Of a DNA stretch of 64,000 bases, positions 63,141 to 64,000 are shown in pieces. A model generated the notes under the pieces. The model was not told where the DNA came from. It searched no databases and worked only from the letters and a program-made list of their open reading frames with translations. Origin of the DNA: Sepioteuthis lessoniana (Eukaryota; Mollusca; Cephalopoda; Myopsida; Loliginidae). Each line of letters opens with the position of its first letter. Position 1 is the stretch's first letter. Location: positions 161,406,742-161,470,741 of the forward strand of contig OY757904.1 of NCBI GenBank assembly GCA_963585895.1. The letters run 5' to 3'. The position numbers and the translations under genes are program-made.

Positions 63141-64000
63141 CCAGCTAATGCTGATGTGAAAACCTCATAAAGAGTAAAATGATATGCTACCAAAAAGTCA
63201 TTATCATAAAATGTTTGTTCAAATGAAAATGTCACACTGATGCAAAAATAAAGATAGCTGAAGACACAGACACCTTCTCTGCTGAATTTAAAGCAAAGCT
63301 ATATTTGCAGATGATATTGCTGCTATGACTACTACAACAGTGAAATGTCTATTCCTCACAACCAAAAATACCATTGACAAAAGCCTATTTCTCAAAACTA
63401 AAAACATTATTAAGAAAAGCCAATTCAAGTAAAATCAAATAGTATTTGTATATACATAACAAAACCCAAATTAATCCAACATTTTGTACTGTGTTTCACT
63501 CTAGTCACAAAGAATCATTACACATTTTAAAATTTAAGTTTTTTTTTTTAATAAAAAGGTGCTAAAATATTTCTTAAATTTGAACTTTCAATGATGATGG
63601 TTGAGAAAACTGAGAAGATGCTGTCAAGAAATAATATAACTAATCAAAAGAAAAATATGTTGAAAATTGTACTTTATGGTAAAAACTAATACAACATTTA
63701 ATTCCTAAAGTATTTGATAAAAAATTTGTGTAAAAGATTCCCAGTATTTATGACAGGCATCAAAGTTTTAAGACTTTATACAACATTTACTTCTATTTTT
63801 TTTCCTTCTTCAAAGTAACATTGTCATACAATTACGTCAAGTAACTTCTTGCTGGTGTCTTTTGCTTTATAACAAAAAAATTATTTTGTATATAAAATAC
63901 AAACAGAAGAAATCTTATTCATTTGATAGTTTTATGATCTCTGTTGGTAATATCTTCAATCTTTATTTTTTCTAATCCACAAAAAAAATGACAATGTATG
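63141..64000. other. no gene recognised; expected upstream LIG3 intron
   Basis: AT-rich, no coding signal and no zinc-finger exon. If LIG3 continues rightwards, this is intronic. Confidence 0.5.

Noticed and set aside
63141-64000. Looked for the LIG3 zinc-finger exon (Cys-rich PARP-type finger) at the right edge
   Set aside because: No Cys/His pattern or spliceable reading frame is seen on the minus strand; the exon must lie outside the window.

Overview
This is AT-rich animal DNA dominated by long introns and layered transposable elements. Only one host gene is recognisable: DNA ligase III (LIG3) on the minus strand. Eighteen coding exons lie between 59,685 (5' side) and 13,092 (TGA stop), about 2.34 kb of coding sequence spread over 46.6 kb. 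The exons keep reading frame across every junction and cover the DNA-binding domain, adenylation core, OB-fold and a C-terminal BRCT domain. The N-terminal zinc-finger part is not seen and should lie beyond 64,000. One intron (16,112-14,244) has the signature of a minor-spliceosome (U12) AT-AC intron. The large introns and the mix of tRNA-derived SINEs, LINEs and Ty3/Ty1 fossils fit a lophotrochozoan invertebrate; a mollusc, perhaps a cephalopod, is my guess and is not proven by the sequence.

Layout. 1-4.8 kb: 3' part of an old Ty3/Gypsy element, carrying a 427-bp, highly hairpin-structured SINE-like insert with a 14-bp target duplication. 5.9-11.6 kb: repeat mosaic (LINE-derived non-autonomous element, two LINE insertions, a tRNA-derived SINE, a possible solo LTR). 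11.65-13.1 kb: sequence downstream of LIG3. 13.1-59.7 kb: LIG3 exons, with introns hosting a Ty1/Copia fossil (16.6-20.4 kb), LINE copies (20.4-21.8 and 35.8-40.6 kb), a Ty3/Gypsy fossil (24-26.4 kb), a ~1.9-kb purine/pyrimidine minisatellite (31.1-33.0 kb), two SINE families, TIR elements and short tandem repeats. 60-64 kb: upstream LIG3 intron with an internally deleted mariner and LINE tails.

Most of the non-host DNA consists of mobile-element families seen several times within the window. These allow ends, target-site duplications and modular structure to be read directly. The most unusual items are the structured SINE-like insert at 1.25 kb, the U12 intron in the LIG3 BRCT domain, and a family of LINE-end-only elements with an internal repeat array at 6.6, 44.9 and 55.4 kb.
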